A stretch of DNA of 64,000 nucleotides from Clostridia bacterium. GTDB lineage: Bacteria > Bacillota > Clostridia > Christensenellales > Borkfalkiaceae. Within the stretch, counting starts at the first letter, position 1. Each line of letters opens with the position of its first letter. The stretch lies in contig JAFTPK010000010.1 of the NCBI GenBank assembly GCA_017463325.1, forward strand, positions 1 to 64,000, in the 5' to 3' direction. This document shows positions 15,236 through 24,352 of this stretch, piece after piece. The position numbers were made by a program, and so were the translations under genes. The notes beneath the pieces are model-generated. The model was given only the letters and a program-made list of their open reading frames with translations, made no database searches and was not told where the DNA came from.

Positions 15236-15950
15236 TTATTTTCCGTTTTTTCACCGCATAATAGATCCAGAACGGCGCGAAGAATAAGAGCAGTACGACG
15301 AGCACGACGGCTACGTAGCTAAGGAAATAGATTAGCCAGCCGTTGTCCATATTGAGAATAGGCAACCCGTCCATAGGCGGTGCGGCGACGTACAAAAAGT
15401 TGGTGCGTTGGGTTACGGCGTTGATATAGATTGCAATCATCATTGCCACGCCCAGCCCTGCAAGGACTTGTAAAAACGCCTTGACGTCAAGCGGGTCTTT
15501 TTTTCGGTAGATCGCAAAGATTGCGAACCAAGACAGCCCCGCGTGGTAAAGAAAGTACTGATACGTTCTAACGTTGGCGAACGAACAAGTGATGGTGGGA
15601 ATGAGAATAGCGGCAAGCCCGCCAAATAATCCTGTCGGGATCATGAACCGCACGAAAAATTCACGAATACGCTCGCTCTTGGTAAAGCGCGCGATAAAGG
15701 CGCAAAAAATTTGCATAGAGCAAAGATGAAAGGGTAGGTCGGTTTCCTTGATGTACACGCCGTATTCGTTATGGCGTTCTTCACGAATGAGCACGAAGAA
15801 GATTTTCACGACCTCGCTTGCAACACAAAGTGCGCAAAAGATATTCAGCCCGCCCTTCAAAGAAAGATTTTTTTTGAGAGAGAGGACGGTGCCGCCGACA
15901 ATGACCAAGGCGCATATAGCAAGCCAAACGAAATGCAACGGTTCAAACAT
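15228..15950 (-). CDS. YwaF-family integral membrane protein (240 aa)
   Basis: A multi-pass membrane protein with about seven hydrophobic segments and the YwaF/TIGR02206 signature LPFHLCSMQIFCAFIA after the second segment, then NVRTYQYFLYHAGLSW, and near the C-terminus LNMDNGWLIYFLSYV. A basic tail KKRKIKK ends on the cytoplasmic side. The biochemical role of the family is not established. AAGGAG precedes the ATG. The gene converges on the long RNA and shares its terminator region; glyS ends 56 nt upstream on the same strand. Confidence 0.75.
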   Translation of the reverse strand: MFEPLHFVWLAICALVIVGGTVLSLKKNLSLKGGLNIFCALCVASEVVKIFFVLIREERHNEYGVYIKETDLPFHLCSMQIFCAFIARFTKSERIREFFVRFMIPTGLFGGLAAILIPTITCSFANVRTYQYFLYHAGLSWFAIFAIYRKKDPLDVKAFLQVLAGLGVAMMIAIYINAVTQRTNFLYVAAPPMDGLPILNMDNGWLIYFLSYVAVVLVVLLLFFAPFWIYYAVKKRKIKK

Positions 15951-16005
15951 AGTTTTCTCCTTAGTAAATAATTTGCCTTGCGGTTGTTTTCCGCAAGGCA
16001 GAACT

Positions 16006-17406
16006 TTAAAATTCGATTTTTTCTTCGATATACTTAATGGCTTCGTCTACGGAAACTCGGATTTGCTCCATAGTATCGCGGTCGCGTACGGTGACGGTGC
16101 CGTCCTCCACCGTTTGGAAATCGACGGTGACGCAGAAGGGGGTACCGATCTCGTCCTGACGACGATAGCGTTTGCCGATCGAACCTGTCACGTCGTAGGT
16201 GGCAGGGAATTTTTTCATCATTTTTGCATAGATCTCGTCTGCCGTATCGACAAGACCTTTCTGTAAAGGCAGCACCGCACACTTATAGGGCGCAAGGAAA
16301 GGATGCAAGCGAAGAACGGTACGCACGTCGTTCTTTTCGGCGTCTACCACTTCTTCGTCGTAGGCGTCGGTGAGGAAAGCAAGCACCACGCGGTCAGCGC
16401 CGAGCGACGGCTCGATTACGTAAGGCACGTAACGCTCGTTCGTGACGGGGTCGGTGTATTCGATCGCCTTGCCACACTCTTTTGCGTGCTGAGAAAGGTC
16501 GTAGTCCGTTCTGTCCGCGATTCCCCAAAGCTCGCCCCAGCCAAATGCGAAATTATATTCAAAGTCGGTGGTTGCTTTGGAATAGAAACAAAGCTCTTCG
16601 GGCGAATGGTCGCGCAGGTGCAGGTTTTCCGACTTCATGCCAAGCGAAAGCAACCAGTCGCGGCAGAAATCTTTCCAGTAAGCAAACCATTCGAGGTCGG
16701 TGCCGGGCTTGCAGAAGAATTCCAGCTCCATTTGCTCAAATTCGCGGGTACGGAAGGTAAAGTTGCCGGGCGTGATCTCGTTGCGGAAGGATTTTCCGAT
16801 TTGCCCGATCCCGAACGGTACGCGAAGACGGGTAGCTCTCTGCACGTTTGCAAAATTGACGAAGATCCCTTGCGCCGTTTCGGGACGAAGATAAACGGTA
16901 TTCGCGCTATCTTCCGTGACCCCTTGGAAAGTCTTGAACATCAAATTGAATTTACGAATCGAGGTAAAGTCGGAGTTGCCGCAAACGGGACAGACGATTT
17001 TATGCTCGGTGATAAAGGCTTCCAACTGATCGTTGTCCATGCTTTCCACCTTGACGTCAAGCCCCTTTTTGGCGACGTACGCTTCCACGAGGTTGTCCGC
17101 GCGGTGGCGCGCTTTACACGACTTGCAGTCCATGAGCGGATCGGAGAAGCCGCCGAGGTGCCCCGACGCCTGCCACGTGCGCGTATTCATGAGGATTGCG
17201 CAGTCTACCCCCGTATTGTGCGGGTTTTCCTGAATAAATTTTTTCCACCACGCCTTTTTGACGTTGTTTTTCAGCTCTACGCCGAGAGGACCGTAATCCC
17301 AAGTATTTGCCAGCCCGCCGTAAATTTCGCTGCCGGGGAAGATAAAGCCTCTCGTTTTGCAAAGGGAAACGAGCTTTTCCATCGTTACCGCTCTCTTTTC
17401 TGCCAT
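16006..17406 (-). CDS. glyS: Glycyl-tRNA synthetase, single-chain class II type (466 aa)
   Basis: Charges tRNA-Gly. This is the homodimeric GlyQS type: [22 protein letters not shown] at the N-terminus, motif 2 around [19 protein letters not shown] and [14 protein letters not shown], motif 3 at [14 protein letters not shown], and a C-terminal anticodon-binding domain. A zinc-binding insertion shows CKSCKAR and CPVCGN. ATG 17406 is chosen over upstream in-frame codons because AAGGAGAAC lies 8 nt before it. No T-box leader is seen in the 95-nt upstream gap. About 466 aa is normal for the family. Confidence 0.95.
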   Translation of the reverse strand: MAEKRAVTMEKLVSLCKTRGFIFPGSEIYGGLANTWDYGPLGVELKNNVKKAWWKKFIQENPHNTGVDCAILMNTRTWQASGHLGGFSDPLMDCKSCKARHRADNLVEAYVAKKGLDVKVESMDNDQLEAFITEHKIVCPVCGNSDFTSIRKFNLMFKTFQGVTEDSANTVYLRPETAQGIFVNFANVQRATRLRVPFGIGQIGKSFRNEITPGNFTFRTREFEQMELEFFCKPGTDLEWFAYWKDFCRDWLLSLGMKSENLHLRDHSPEELCFYSKATTDFEYNFAFGWGELWGIADRTDYDLSQHAKECGKAIEYTDPVTNERYVPYVIEPSLGADRVVLAFLTDAYDEEVVDAEKNDVRTVLRLHPFLAPYKCAVLPLQKGLVDTADEIYAKMMKKFPATYDVTGSIGKRYRRQDEIGTPFCVTVDFQTVEDGTVTVRDRDTMEQIRVSVDEAIKYIEEKIEF

Positions 17407-17500
17407 TGTAGTTCTCCTTATAGTTACATTCGATATTTTATCTATTATACAATTTTTTTTCGCGCCCGTCAAGCGTACGCGCGCCGCTTGCGCGAGTTTT

Positions 17501-18370
17501 TTAAATCTTTAACCGTTTAAAAAGGTAGGGCACCAGTAAAGCCCCGACGAGTACCGTGAGGAAGTATTTGACGAATTTCCAACCCAAAAGCTCTAAAAAT
17601 GCAAAGGGCAGGTATGAGAATAACCCAAAAATAAGCCCTACACAGGCAAGTCCTACGAGCGCGCGGAAAAGACGGTTTTTCGTCCCTTTTGCGTTTTGAA
17701 AATTCACAAATTTTTCTTCTACGGGGAGGGCGATTGCCGCCGCGCAGAGCATACCGCATTGTTCTATGGCTGATTTGGAAGGCTCTAAAATACAAAATAC
17801 GATAGAAAGGAGGGCGAACCCTACGAGGACAAAATGTTTCTTTTTAGGGCAATAGCGGTATACCATGTCCCAAATTACGGCAACCAAGATGCCAAGGGAG
17901 GCACCCGCAAGGACGTCGGTGAAGTAGTGTACCCCCAAATATAGCCTCGACGCCATGACGCCGAGCGTCAAAAAAGGGCAAAGCACCCACAGCCATTTTC
18001 TTTTTTCAAAACGGAGCGCCGTGGCAAAGAACAGCCCGCCGCCCATTGTCGAATGACCGCTTGGGAAAGAGAGGCTACTATTGAGGTTCATGGTAGAGAG
18101 GAACGGGTTATCCACCTCGACGCGGGTGACGACGCCCGCTGCGTACGGCCGCGTTCTTTGAAAAATGCCTTTGAAAAAATTACAAAAGGCCATAGCGGAA
18201 AAAGCGGTGACGACGGCGCGTTCCCCCCAAGACTTATCCGCAAGCCAGTAAAGGACGCAGATGAGCAGAACGAGAAACAGCGCTTCGCCGAAGAGGGAAA
18301 AGATGCAAGCGATCACGTCCAAAAAGGGGGTACGGATCGCCTCAAAAAATTGTGAAATCCAAATATCCAT
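17501..18370 (-). CDS. PAP2-superfamily phosphatase, membrane (289 aa)
   Basis: A membrane phosphatidic-acid-phosphatase-like enzyme, likely acting on undecaprenyl pyrophosphate or a lipid phosphate at the outer face. All three PAP2 motifs are visible: [16 protein letters not shown], and [12 protein letters not shown] with the catalytic His. About eight membrane segments occur; the C-terminal third is an extra hydrophobic domain beyond the PAP2 core. The ATG at 18370 lies exactly 6 nt after a TATACT -10 box with no ribosome binding site, so the mRNA is probably leaderless. A GTG at 18415 upstream would lie before the promoter. Confidence 0.88.
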   Translation of the reverse strand: MDIWISQFFEAIRTPFLDVIACIFSLFGEALFLVLLICVLYWLADKSWGERAVVTAFSAMAFCNFFKGIFQRTRPYAAGVVTRVEVDNPFLSTMNLNSSLSFPSGHSTMGGGLFFATALRFEKRKWLWVLCPFLTLGVMASRLYLGVHYFTDVLAGASLGILVAVIWDMVYRYCPKKKHFVLVGFALLSIVFCILEPSKSAIEQCGMLCAAAIALPVEEKFVNFQNAKGTKNRLFRALVGLACVGLIFGLFSYLPFAFLELLGWKFVKYFLTVLVGALLVPYLFKRLKI

Positions 18371-18376
18371 ACCCAA

Positions 18377-18405
18377 AGTATAGCATACTTGGAAAAAAAT
18401 TGCAA
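18377..18405 (-). promoter_or_regulatory. Leaderless promoter of the PAP2 gene
   Basis: Minus strand TTGCAA (18405-18400), 17-nt spacer, extended TGC-TATACT (18382-18377), then 6 nt to the A of ATG. The predicted start site is the start codon itself. Confidence 0.7.
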
Positions 18406-18487
18406 AAAATTCCACCTTTTAAAAAATATTTTTTTAAAAAAATACAAAAATTCGCCTTTTTCTTATTTCCATTTTCGGAAATATGTG

Positions 18488-18785
18488 CTATACTATAAGG
18501 GAATAAAACGAACCCGCCTCAAAATTGTCTTTTTGGCTCTTTTGTGCTCGTCGTCATGATAATACGGCAAGTATTATTGCTTCCTCCTCGCAAAAAATAA
18601 CTCAAAAATACATATTTTGAGGTGCGAAGCAATTTTCAGCAGCCGAATTTTAGCGATAGACGAGGCGAAAGCCGCAGAACAACCAAACGGTTGATCAAGG
18701 CTTTCAACGAAGAAAAGTGCAAAATTCGGCGCTCAAAATCGGGGTTCTGATTATTCACTTATAGTATCCTATAAGAGAATAAAAT
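18488..18785. mobile_element. MITE-like palindromic element upstream of fhs
   Basis: About 300 bp without coding potential. Its ends are inverted repeats: left ATACTATAAGGGAATAA...GAACCC, right end read on the other strand ATACTATAAGTGAATAA...GAACCC. Inside, GCCGAATTTT..GGCGAAAGCC faces GGCTTTC..AAAATTCGGC, so the whole element can fold as one long hairpin. A short derivative lies at 24258-24313. It fills the gap between the PAP2 gene and fhs and contributes TATAGTAT sequences close to the fhs start. Confidence 0.6.
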
Positions 18786-18803
18786 TTAAAGCAAGAGGTT
18801 TTT

Positions 18804-20459
18804 ATGCTTTCAGACATTGAAATTGCAGAGAGTGCGGAGCTTAAAGACATCCGCGAGATCGCAAAAAAGCTCGGACTGAGCGAAAACGAATTAGAACTGT
18901 ACGGCAAATACAAGGCGAAGATTGCGCTCCCCAAGAACGCGCAGAGAAAGGCGAAGCTTATTCTCGTCACCGCGATCAATCCCACCGCCTCGGGCGAGGG
19001 GAAAACGACGGTATCGATCGGTTTGGCTGACGGGATTTCCCGTCTTGGAAAAACGGCCTGTCTTGCACTTCGCGAACCCTCTCTCGGCCCCGTATTCGGG
19101 ATCAAGGGCGGTGCGGCGGGCGGCGGCTACGCGCAGGTGGTGCCTATGTCGGAAATCAACCTCCATTTCACGGGTGACTTGCACGCGATTACGGCGGCGA
19201 ATAACCTGCTTTGCGCGCTCATGGATAATCATATTTTCCGCGGCAACGCGCTTAAAATCGACGTCAACAATATTTATTTCCATCGTTGTATGGATATGAA
19301 CGAGCGTCAGCTTATCAATATCACGATCGGCGGCAAAGGGCGCGGCGTGGAGAGAGAGGATCATTTCGACATCACGGCGGCCAGCGAGATTATGGCGGTG
19401 CTTTGTCTTGCGACGGATATTGCCGATTTAAAAAAGCGGCTCGGCAACATTATCGTTGGCTTAAATACGGACGGCGATTACGTACGGGCGAAAGATATTC
19501 CCGGGGCGGTAGGGTCTATGGCGGTGCTTTTAAAGGACGCCATGAAACCCAACCTCGTGCAGACGCTTGAAGGAACGCCCGCGATTATTCACGGCGGCCC
19601 GTTTGCAAATATCGCACACGGCTGTAACAGCGTGCAGGCGACCTATGCGGCAATGAGCCTTGCCGACTACGCCGTGACGGAGGCGGGCTTCGGCGCTGAC
19701 CTCGGCGCGGAGAAATTTCTCGACACCAAGTGCCGCGCGGCGGGGATCGAGCCTGATTGCGTCGTGATCGTTGCGACGGTAAAAGCGCTTAAACTGCACG
19801 GCGGTGCGGCGAAAGAAAACCTTTCAACGGAGGACTTGGCTGCGCTTGAAAAAGGAATTCCCAACCTTTTAAAGCATATTGAAAACGTCAAGAACGTTTA
19901 CAAAAAGCCTGTTGTCGTAGCCATGAACCGTTTTGCGAGCGATACGACAGCCGAAACCGATTTCGTGATTGAAGCGGTGAAAAAAGTGGGGTCGAAAGCG
20001 GTGTTTACCGACGTCTTTTTGAAAGGCGGCGAGGGCGGCGTGGAGCTTGCGAAAGAGGTTGTCGCGGCGTGTGAGATCCCCTCGAAGATGGAATACGCAT
20101 ACGAGCTTTCGGACGGCGTAGAAAAGAAAATTAACGATATCGTAACGAGAATTTACGGCGGCGAGGGGGCGGATTTTGCTCCTGAGGCACTTGAAAAAAT
20201 TAAGGTGATCGAGGAAAAGGGTTGCGGCAACCTGCCTGTGATCATTGCGAAAACGCAATATTCCCTGTCTGACAATGCCGAGCTGCTCGGTCGGCCGACG
20301 GGCTTCCGCATCTTTGTGAAAGACATTGTCTTAAAAGGCGGCGCGGGCTTTATCGTGGCGATTGCGGGGAAGATTATGTTGATGCCGGGGTTGGGCGCGC
20401 ACCCTGCGGCAGAGGTGATCGACTTGACGGAGGACGGGCAGATCGTCGGTCTTTCGTAA
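18804..20459 (+). CDS. fhs: Formate--tetrahydrofolate ligase (551 aa)
   Basis: Makes 10-formyl-THF from formate, THF and ATP, feeding one-carbon and purine metabolism. The P-loop-like ATP site is NPTASGEGKTT at about residue 62, followed by REPSLGPVFGIKGGAAGGGYAQV, a family hallmark, EAGFGADLGAEKF, and the C-terminal MPGLGAHPAAEVIDL. The length is normal. AGAGG precedes the ATG. Unlike in acetogens it is not next to folD or metF here, so it need not indicate acetogenesis. The upstream region is taken up by a MITE-like element that may carry its promoter. Confidence 0.96.
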   Translation: MLSDIEIAESAELKDIREIAKKLGLSENELELYGKYKAKIALPKNAQRKAKLILVTAINPTASGEGKTTVSIGLADGISRLGKTACLALREPSLGPVFGIKGGAAGGGYAQVVPMSEINLHFTGDLHAITAANNLLCALMDNHIFRGNALKIDVNNIYFHRCMDMNERQLINITIGGKGRGVEREDHFDITAASEIMAVLCLATDIADLKKRLGNIIVGLNTDGDYVRAKDIPGAVGSMAVLLKDAMKPNLVQTLEGTPAIIHGGPFANIAHGCNSVQATYAAMSLADYAVTEAGFGADLGAEKFLDTKCRAAGIEPDCVVIVATVKALKLHGGAAKENLSTEDLAALEKGIPNLLKHIENVKNVYKKPVVVAMNRFASDTTAETDFVIEAVKKVGSKAVFTDVFLKGGEGGVELAKEVVAACEIPSKMEYAYELSDGVEKKINDIVTRIYGGEGADFAPEALEKIKVIEEKGCGNLPVIIAKTQYSLSDNAELLGRPTGFRIFVKDIVLKGGAGFIVAIAGKIMLMPGLGAHPAAEVIDLTEDGQIVGLS

Positions 20460-20579
20460 AACGGCGTATATGCGTCGCAATACTTCGTCGGATTTGCGTT
20501 TTCCCTCGGTCACGTACGCCAAGTACGCTCCCGTCGGGAAAGCCGCGTCCTCCTTGTCTTGCTTGCATCTTCACCGTTT
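20459..20579. repeat. Dispersed palindromic repeat, copy 1
   Basis: AAAACGG at the left end faces CCGTTTT at the right end, and the centre carries TCGGTCACGTACGCC-AA-GTACGCTCCC. A relative with the same centre (TCGGTCACGTACG..GTACGCTCCC) is at 62086-62208. It lies directly after the fhs stop and could act as a terminator. Confidence 0.6.
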
Positions 20580-20617
20580 TATTCTACAAGCTTTATCAAA
20601 ATCACAGTGAGAGAACC

Positions 20618-22252
20618 ATGAAAATCATTGAAGAAACCAACTTTATTGAAAAAATTATCAACGAGGACATCACCTCGGGAAAGGTGACGGAAATTCAGAC
20701 CCGTTTCCCTCCCGAACCCAACGGATATTTGCATATCGGACATATCAAGAGTATGCTTGTCAATTTCGGTACGGCGAAAAAATACGAGGGAAAATGCAAC
20801 CTCTTTTTCGACGACACCAACCCCTCCAAGGAAAAGACGGAGTTCGTGGACGCGATCCGTCGTGATATCGAATGGGTGGGCTACGAATGGGCGAAAGAGG
20901 TGTATGCTTCCGACTTTTTTGAAAATATTTACGCGTTCGCGGAAAAGCTGATCGAGGACGGCAAGGCGTTCGTTTGCGACCTTTCCCCCGAAGAGATCAG
21001 TAAGTCGCGCGGCACCCTTACCGAGGCAGGCAAGGAAAGCCCGTATAGAAACCGTAGCGTGGAAGAGAATATGACCTTGTTCCGTGAAATGCGGGCGGGG
21101 AAATACGCAGACGGTAGTAAGTGCCTTCGCGCTAAGATTGATATGGCGTCGCCGAATATGAATATGCGCGACCCCGTGATTTATCGTATTTTGCGTAGCA
21201 CCCATCACCGCATGGGCGATACTTGGTGTATTTATCCTATGTACGATTTCGCACACCCCATTTGCGACTACTTGCAGGGCGTGACCCATTCCCTGTGTAC
21301 CCTTGAATTTGAGGATCACCGCCCCCTGTACGACTGGGTGGGGATCAATCTTGGATTTACCCCCAAGCCTCAGCAGATCGAATTTGCAAGGCTGGCAGTC
21401 ACCAACACGGTCATGTCCAAGCGATATTTGAAAAAGCTGGTGGAAGAGGGGCACGTACACGGCTGGGACGATCCCCGTATGCCGACGGTGGCGGGGCTTA
21501 GAAACCGCGGCGTACCGCCCGAGGCGCTTTTGGATTTCTGTACGAAGATCGGAATCGTCAAAGCAAATTCCGAATGTCAGCTTGCTTATTTAGAGGCTTG
21601 TATTCGCGACAACCTCAACGAGAATGCGGAGCGCGCAATGGCGGTGCTTGATCCTCTTAAAATCACCCTTACCAACTACGAGGGCGAGGAAGAGCTTGAA
21701 ACGCCGTTGCACCCGTTAAAGCCCGAGCTTGGCACGAGAAAGGTGGCTTTCTCGAATACGGTGTATATCGACCGCGCGGACTTCTCGCTTGACCCGCCGC
21801 CCAAATATCAGCGTTTGAAAGAGGACGGGTATGTGCGGCTCAAAGGTGCGTATATCATTCATTGTGACGAAGTGATCAAGAACGAGGCAGGGGAAGTGGT
21901 AGAGCTGAAATGCTCGTACGTGCCCACCAGCCGTTCTTCTAACGACACGAGCGGGATTAAAGTGAAAGGCACCATTCAATGGGTGGACGGTAAGACGGGC
22001 GTAGACGCGGAGATCAGACGCTACGGCGTGCTTTTAAAGGACGCGGAATATCCCGGACAGGACTTTGGCGAACGCATGAATTTGGATAGCGAGCATATTT
22101 ATAAAGGAAAGGCAGAGCCGTATCTTGCCGAAAGCAAAGACGGTAAGCAATTCCAGCTGATGCGCGTAGGATACTATAAAAAATGTAGAGATGAAAAAGG
22201 CGGGCTGGTTCTGTCGGAAATCGTTTCTTTGAAAGATAATTTTAACAAATAA
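20618..22252 (+). CDS. glnS: Glutaminyl-tRNA synthetase (544 aa)
   Basis: A class I synthetase charging tRNA-Gln directly. The HIGH motif is in PPEPNGYLHIGHIKSM near residue 30, and the KMSKS equivalent is VMSKRYLKKL near 267. The middle has ALLDFCTKIGIVKANS, and the C-terminal beta-barrel anticodon domain (residues 340-544) is complete. ARSTHHRMGDTWCIYPMYDFAHP-type sequence supports GlnRS rather than GluRS. Having glnS means this organism need not rely only on the Glu-tRNA amidotransferase route. No T-box is visible upstream. Confidence 0.94.
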   Translation: MKIIEETNFIEKIINEDITSGKVTEIQTRFPPEPNGYLHIGHIKSMLVNFGTAKKYEGKCNLFFDDTNPSKEKTEFVDAIRRDIEWVGYEWAKEVYASDFFENIYAFAEKLIEDGKAFVCDLSPEEISKSRGTLTEAGKESPYRNRSVEENMTLFREMRAGKYADGSKCLRAKIDMASPNMNMRDPVIYRILRSTHHRMGDTWCIYPMYDFAHPICDYLQGVTHSLCTLEFEDHRPLYDWVGINLGFTPKPQQIEFARLAVTNTVMSKRYLKKLVEEGHVHGWDDPRMPTVAGLRNRGVPPEALLDFCTKIGIVKANSECQLAYLEACIRDNLNENAERAMAVLDPLKITLTNYEGEEELETPLHPLKPELGTRKVAFSNTVYIDRADFSLDPPPKYQRLKEDGYVRLKGAYIIHCDEVIKNEAGEVVELKCSYVPTSRSSNDTSGIKVKGTIQWVDGKTGVDAEIRRYGVLLKDAEYPGQDFGERMNLDSEHIYKGKAEPYLAESKDGKQFQLMRVGYYKKCRDEKGGLVLSEIVSLKDNFNK

Positions 22253-22302
22253 AAAAAGAAAGCTTACGGAAAAAACCGTAAGGTTTAAGGAGATAGTGAG
22301 AT

Positions 22303-23532
22303 ATGAGAACTTTATCTTCGTTACTTGTGGCAGGTATGGACGGGATTATTCCCTATATCGGGATCGGCGGTGCTGCAATCATTCTTTTGATCGCGTTCTT
22401 CGTCGGGCTTAGAAAGGGCTTTTCGGGAATCGGCCGTCGGCCGCTTTCTTGGGGCTTTGGTTGCGCGGTGTTCGCCGTTTGCGAATACTTCCTGCACAAA
22501 CCGATAGCAGAGGCGTTGAATATGGGCGCGATCGGCGATTTTGCAACGACGACCGTTTTCCTTGCGGCGGCGTTACTTCTTCGTTTCGTCGTATTTGCGG
22601 GTTTGGAAAAGATTTTTGCGTCCGTCTTTAAAAAGCAGCTTGCTCGGGCAGAGAAAATCCGCGTAGAGGAAATGGCAACGGGTGAATTCGTTACCTTTGA
22701 CGAAAACAAGCTGCATAAGCATATCCATTTCGACGGAAAGGCGAAACCGAGCGCAATCAACCGTTTCTTCGGCGGCGTCTTCGAGATGGTGAACGTAGTG
22801 CTCGTCGTAGGCCTCCTTGTTTCGCTGGCGCTACTCGTTTTGAATTTTACCCCGCTTCGCGCGACGCTCGCCGTCGTTTATGAAAACGAAACGTTTGCGA
22901 AGATATTCGGGTATTTGTGTACTTATACGTTGGATTTCCTGTTGATCGCGCTGCTGGTCGTGATCGTTCGCTACGGCTACAAGTCGGGGATTTTCACCGT
23001 CGTAAGAACGGCGGGGATCTTCCTCTTGAATATTGCTGTGGTCGTGGGTTCGTTCTATCTTCCCTTCTCCCCGCTCGTTGCGGAGGGGCAGCCGTTCCAC
23101 GTAATTACCAAGGTTGTAAACTATCTTGGAGGGTTGATACTTACGGCTATTCCCACCGATTTCCCGATCGCAATTCCTCAGGGCGTCGTATACGGCGCGG
23201 TGAAAGTTGGGGTAGGGCTTGTGCTCTGTATCTTGCTTTGTATTACGGTAAAGCTGATGGCTTGGATCTTCTCCAAGATACAGGAAGCGATTGACGAATC
23301 GGACGGCGCTTGCGTCGTTGACGGCGTGCTTGGCGCGTTGTTCTGGTTTGTGATCGGTATGGTTACCGTTGCAGTCATTTGTTGCGGCTTGTACCTTGCG
23401 CAGTATTATAATACGTTGAATATAAGCGCGATATTTAGCGATAGTGCCTCCCTCGTCAATAGTTTCTTCGGCGTATTCGAGCAATACCTTGCGCCGCAAC
23501 TGAAAACGATCGGCGAAACCATAGGCTTATAA
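22303..23532 (+). CDS. CvpA-like multi-pass membrane protein (409 aa)
   Basis: Eight or more hydrophobic segments. The N-terminus (IILLIAFFVGLRKGFSGIGRR) has the glycine/arginine pattern of CvpA-like proteins, and a similar run, GALFWFVIGMVTVAVICCG, occurs near the C-terminus. A soluble charged segment (residues 105-150) separates the halves. It is more than twice the length of CvpA. The gene lies 50 nt after glnS with AAGGAG and ends at a good terminator. No specific function can be given. Confidence 0.55.
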   Translation: MRTLSSLLVAGMDGIIPYIGIGGAAIILLIAFFVGLRKGFSGIGRRPLSWGFGCAVFAVCEYFLHKPIAEALNMGAIGDFATTTVFLAAALLLRFVVFAGLEKIFASVFKKQLARAEKIRVEEMATGEFVTFDENKLHKHIHFDGKAKPSAINRFFGGVFEMVNVVLVVGLLVSLALLVLNFTPLRATLAVVYENETFAKIFGYLCTYTLDFLLIALLVVIVRYGYKSGIFTVVRTAGIFLLNIAVVVGSFYLPFSPLVAEGQPFHVITKVVNYLGGLILTAIPTDFPIAIPQGVVYGAVKVGVGLVLCILLCITVKLMAWIFSKIQEAIDESDGACVVDGVLGALFWFVIGMVTVAVICCGLYLAQYYNTLNISAIFSDSASLVNSFFGVFEQYLAPQLKTIGETIGL

Positions 23533-23546
23533 AATCAAGCGTACAT

Positions 23547-23579
23547 AAAAAGAGCTGTTTTGTTAAACAGCTCTTTTTG
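23547..23579 (+). terminator. Terminator after the CvpA-like gene
   Basis: AAAAAGAGCTGTTT-TGTT-AAACAGCTCTTTTT, effective on both strands, so it may also end the convergent gene at 23599. Confidence 0.9.
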
Positions 23580-23598
23580 TTTTGTTGCAAATGCTTGA

Positions 23599-24144
23599 TT
23601 AAAGACGGGATAAGATGGTATCCACGTCGGAAATTTCCGCGCCGTACGTTTCCTTTAAGTATTTAATACCGTAGTTGTAATCCTCTTCCGTGAAGGAATC
23701 GGTGGCGTCTTTTGCAACGACGACGTCATAGCCGTACTGATAGGCGTCGGCGGACGTATGCCGTACGCACATATGCGCGTGAAGCCCCGTCATAATTACC
23801 GTGTTTACGCCAAGCTCCCGAAGTAAAAGGTCGAGATCGGTTTGAAAAAAGCCGCTGTAACGGCGTTTGGGCACGACGTAGTCCTTTTCGCAAAGATCAA
23901 GCTCGGGAATGACCTCCGCGCCGTAGGTGCCTGCAATCGCGTGATCGCCCCAGAATTTCAGCTCGTGGTCGATCCCCTTCAAATGCGCGTCGTTACAAAA
24001 AATAACGGGCACTCCTTTTTCGCGGCAACCAGCCAAAAGCTGCTTGGTCTTGGGGACGATCGCCAGTCCGCGGTCGCATTTCAGCGCGCCTGTGACAAAG
24101 TCGTTCAACATATCGACGACTAATACTGCGTATTTTTTTTCCAT
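23599..24144 (-). CDS. pncA: Isochorismatase-family cysteine hydrolase, probable nicotinamidase (181 aa)
   Basis: The family catalytic triad is visible: Asp in VVDMLNDF (residue 10), a Lys in the DYVVPKRRYSGF segment, and the nucleophilic Cys in GLHAHMCVRHTSADA. FCNDAH and WGDHAIAGTYGAEV supply Asp/His residues placed like the metal ligands of nicotinamidases. Nicotinamide to nicotinate conversion for NAD salvage is inferred mainly from the neighbour: the niacin repressor niaR is divergently transcribed, and tandem operator-like repeats overlap this promoter. Other isochorismatase-like hydrolase activities remain possible. ATG 24144 follows TAGGAGAAC. Confidence 0.75.
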   Translation of the reverse strand: MEKKYAVLVVDMLNDFVTGALKCDRGLAIVPKTKQLLAGCREKGVPVIFCNDAHLKGIDHELKFWGDHAIAGTYGAEVIPELDLCEKDYVVPKRRYSGFFQTDLDLLLRELGVNTVIMTGLHAHMCVRHTSADAYQYGYDVVVAKDATDSFTEEDYNYGIKYLKETYGAEISDVDTILSRL

Positions 24145-24171
24145 GTGTTTAGTTCTCCTAAAAAAATATTC

Positions 24172-24196
24172 TATATACACACCTGTATATACACCT
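24172..24196 (-). promoter_or_regulatory. Candidate NiaR operator (tandem 12-bp repeat)
   Basis: On the minus strand AGGTGTATATAC is followed directly by AGGTGTGTATAT, immediately downstream of the -10 box of the pncA-like gene, so a bound repressor would block its transcription. NiaR is encoded next door. Binding is inferred from position only. Confidence 0.55.
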
Positions 24197-24225
24197 ATTA
24201 TAGCGCGATTATTTTAAAATGTCAA
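24197..24225 (-). promoter_or_regulatory. Promoter of the pncA-like gene
   Basis: Minus strand TTGACA (24225-24220), 17-nt spacer, TATAAT (24202-24197). Confidence 0.8.
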
Positions 24226-24257
24226 TACAATTTACATTGCAATTTTTATTTTTTTAT

Positions 24258-24313
24258 AGTATACTATAAGAGAGTAATCTAAAACCGATTTTGAGGCGGG
24301 TTTGTTTTATTTC
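24258..24313. repeat. Short derivative of the MITE-like element
   Basis: ATACTATAAG at the left and CTTATAGTAT at the right bracket about 35 bp containing GATTTTGAGGCGGGTTTG. The reverse strand matches the left end of the element at 18488 (AACCCGCCTCAAAAT) almost base for base. It lies just upstream of niaR and may act as its promoter region. Confidence 0.6.
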
Positions 24314-24352
24314 CTTATAGTATCAAAAAATATTTGGGGGAGAAGAGTAGGA

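Noticed and set aside
17407-17500. T-box leader for glyS
   Set aside because: The upstream gap is under 100 nt and shows neither an AGGGTGGNACCGCG box nor a terminator.
18371-18415. GTG 18415 as the start of the PAP2 protein
   Set aside because: It lies upstream of the -10 box of the only good promoter; the ATG at 18370 starts exactly where transcription should begin.
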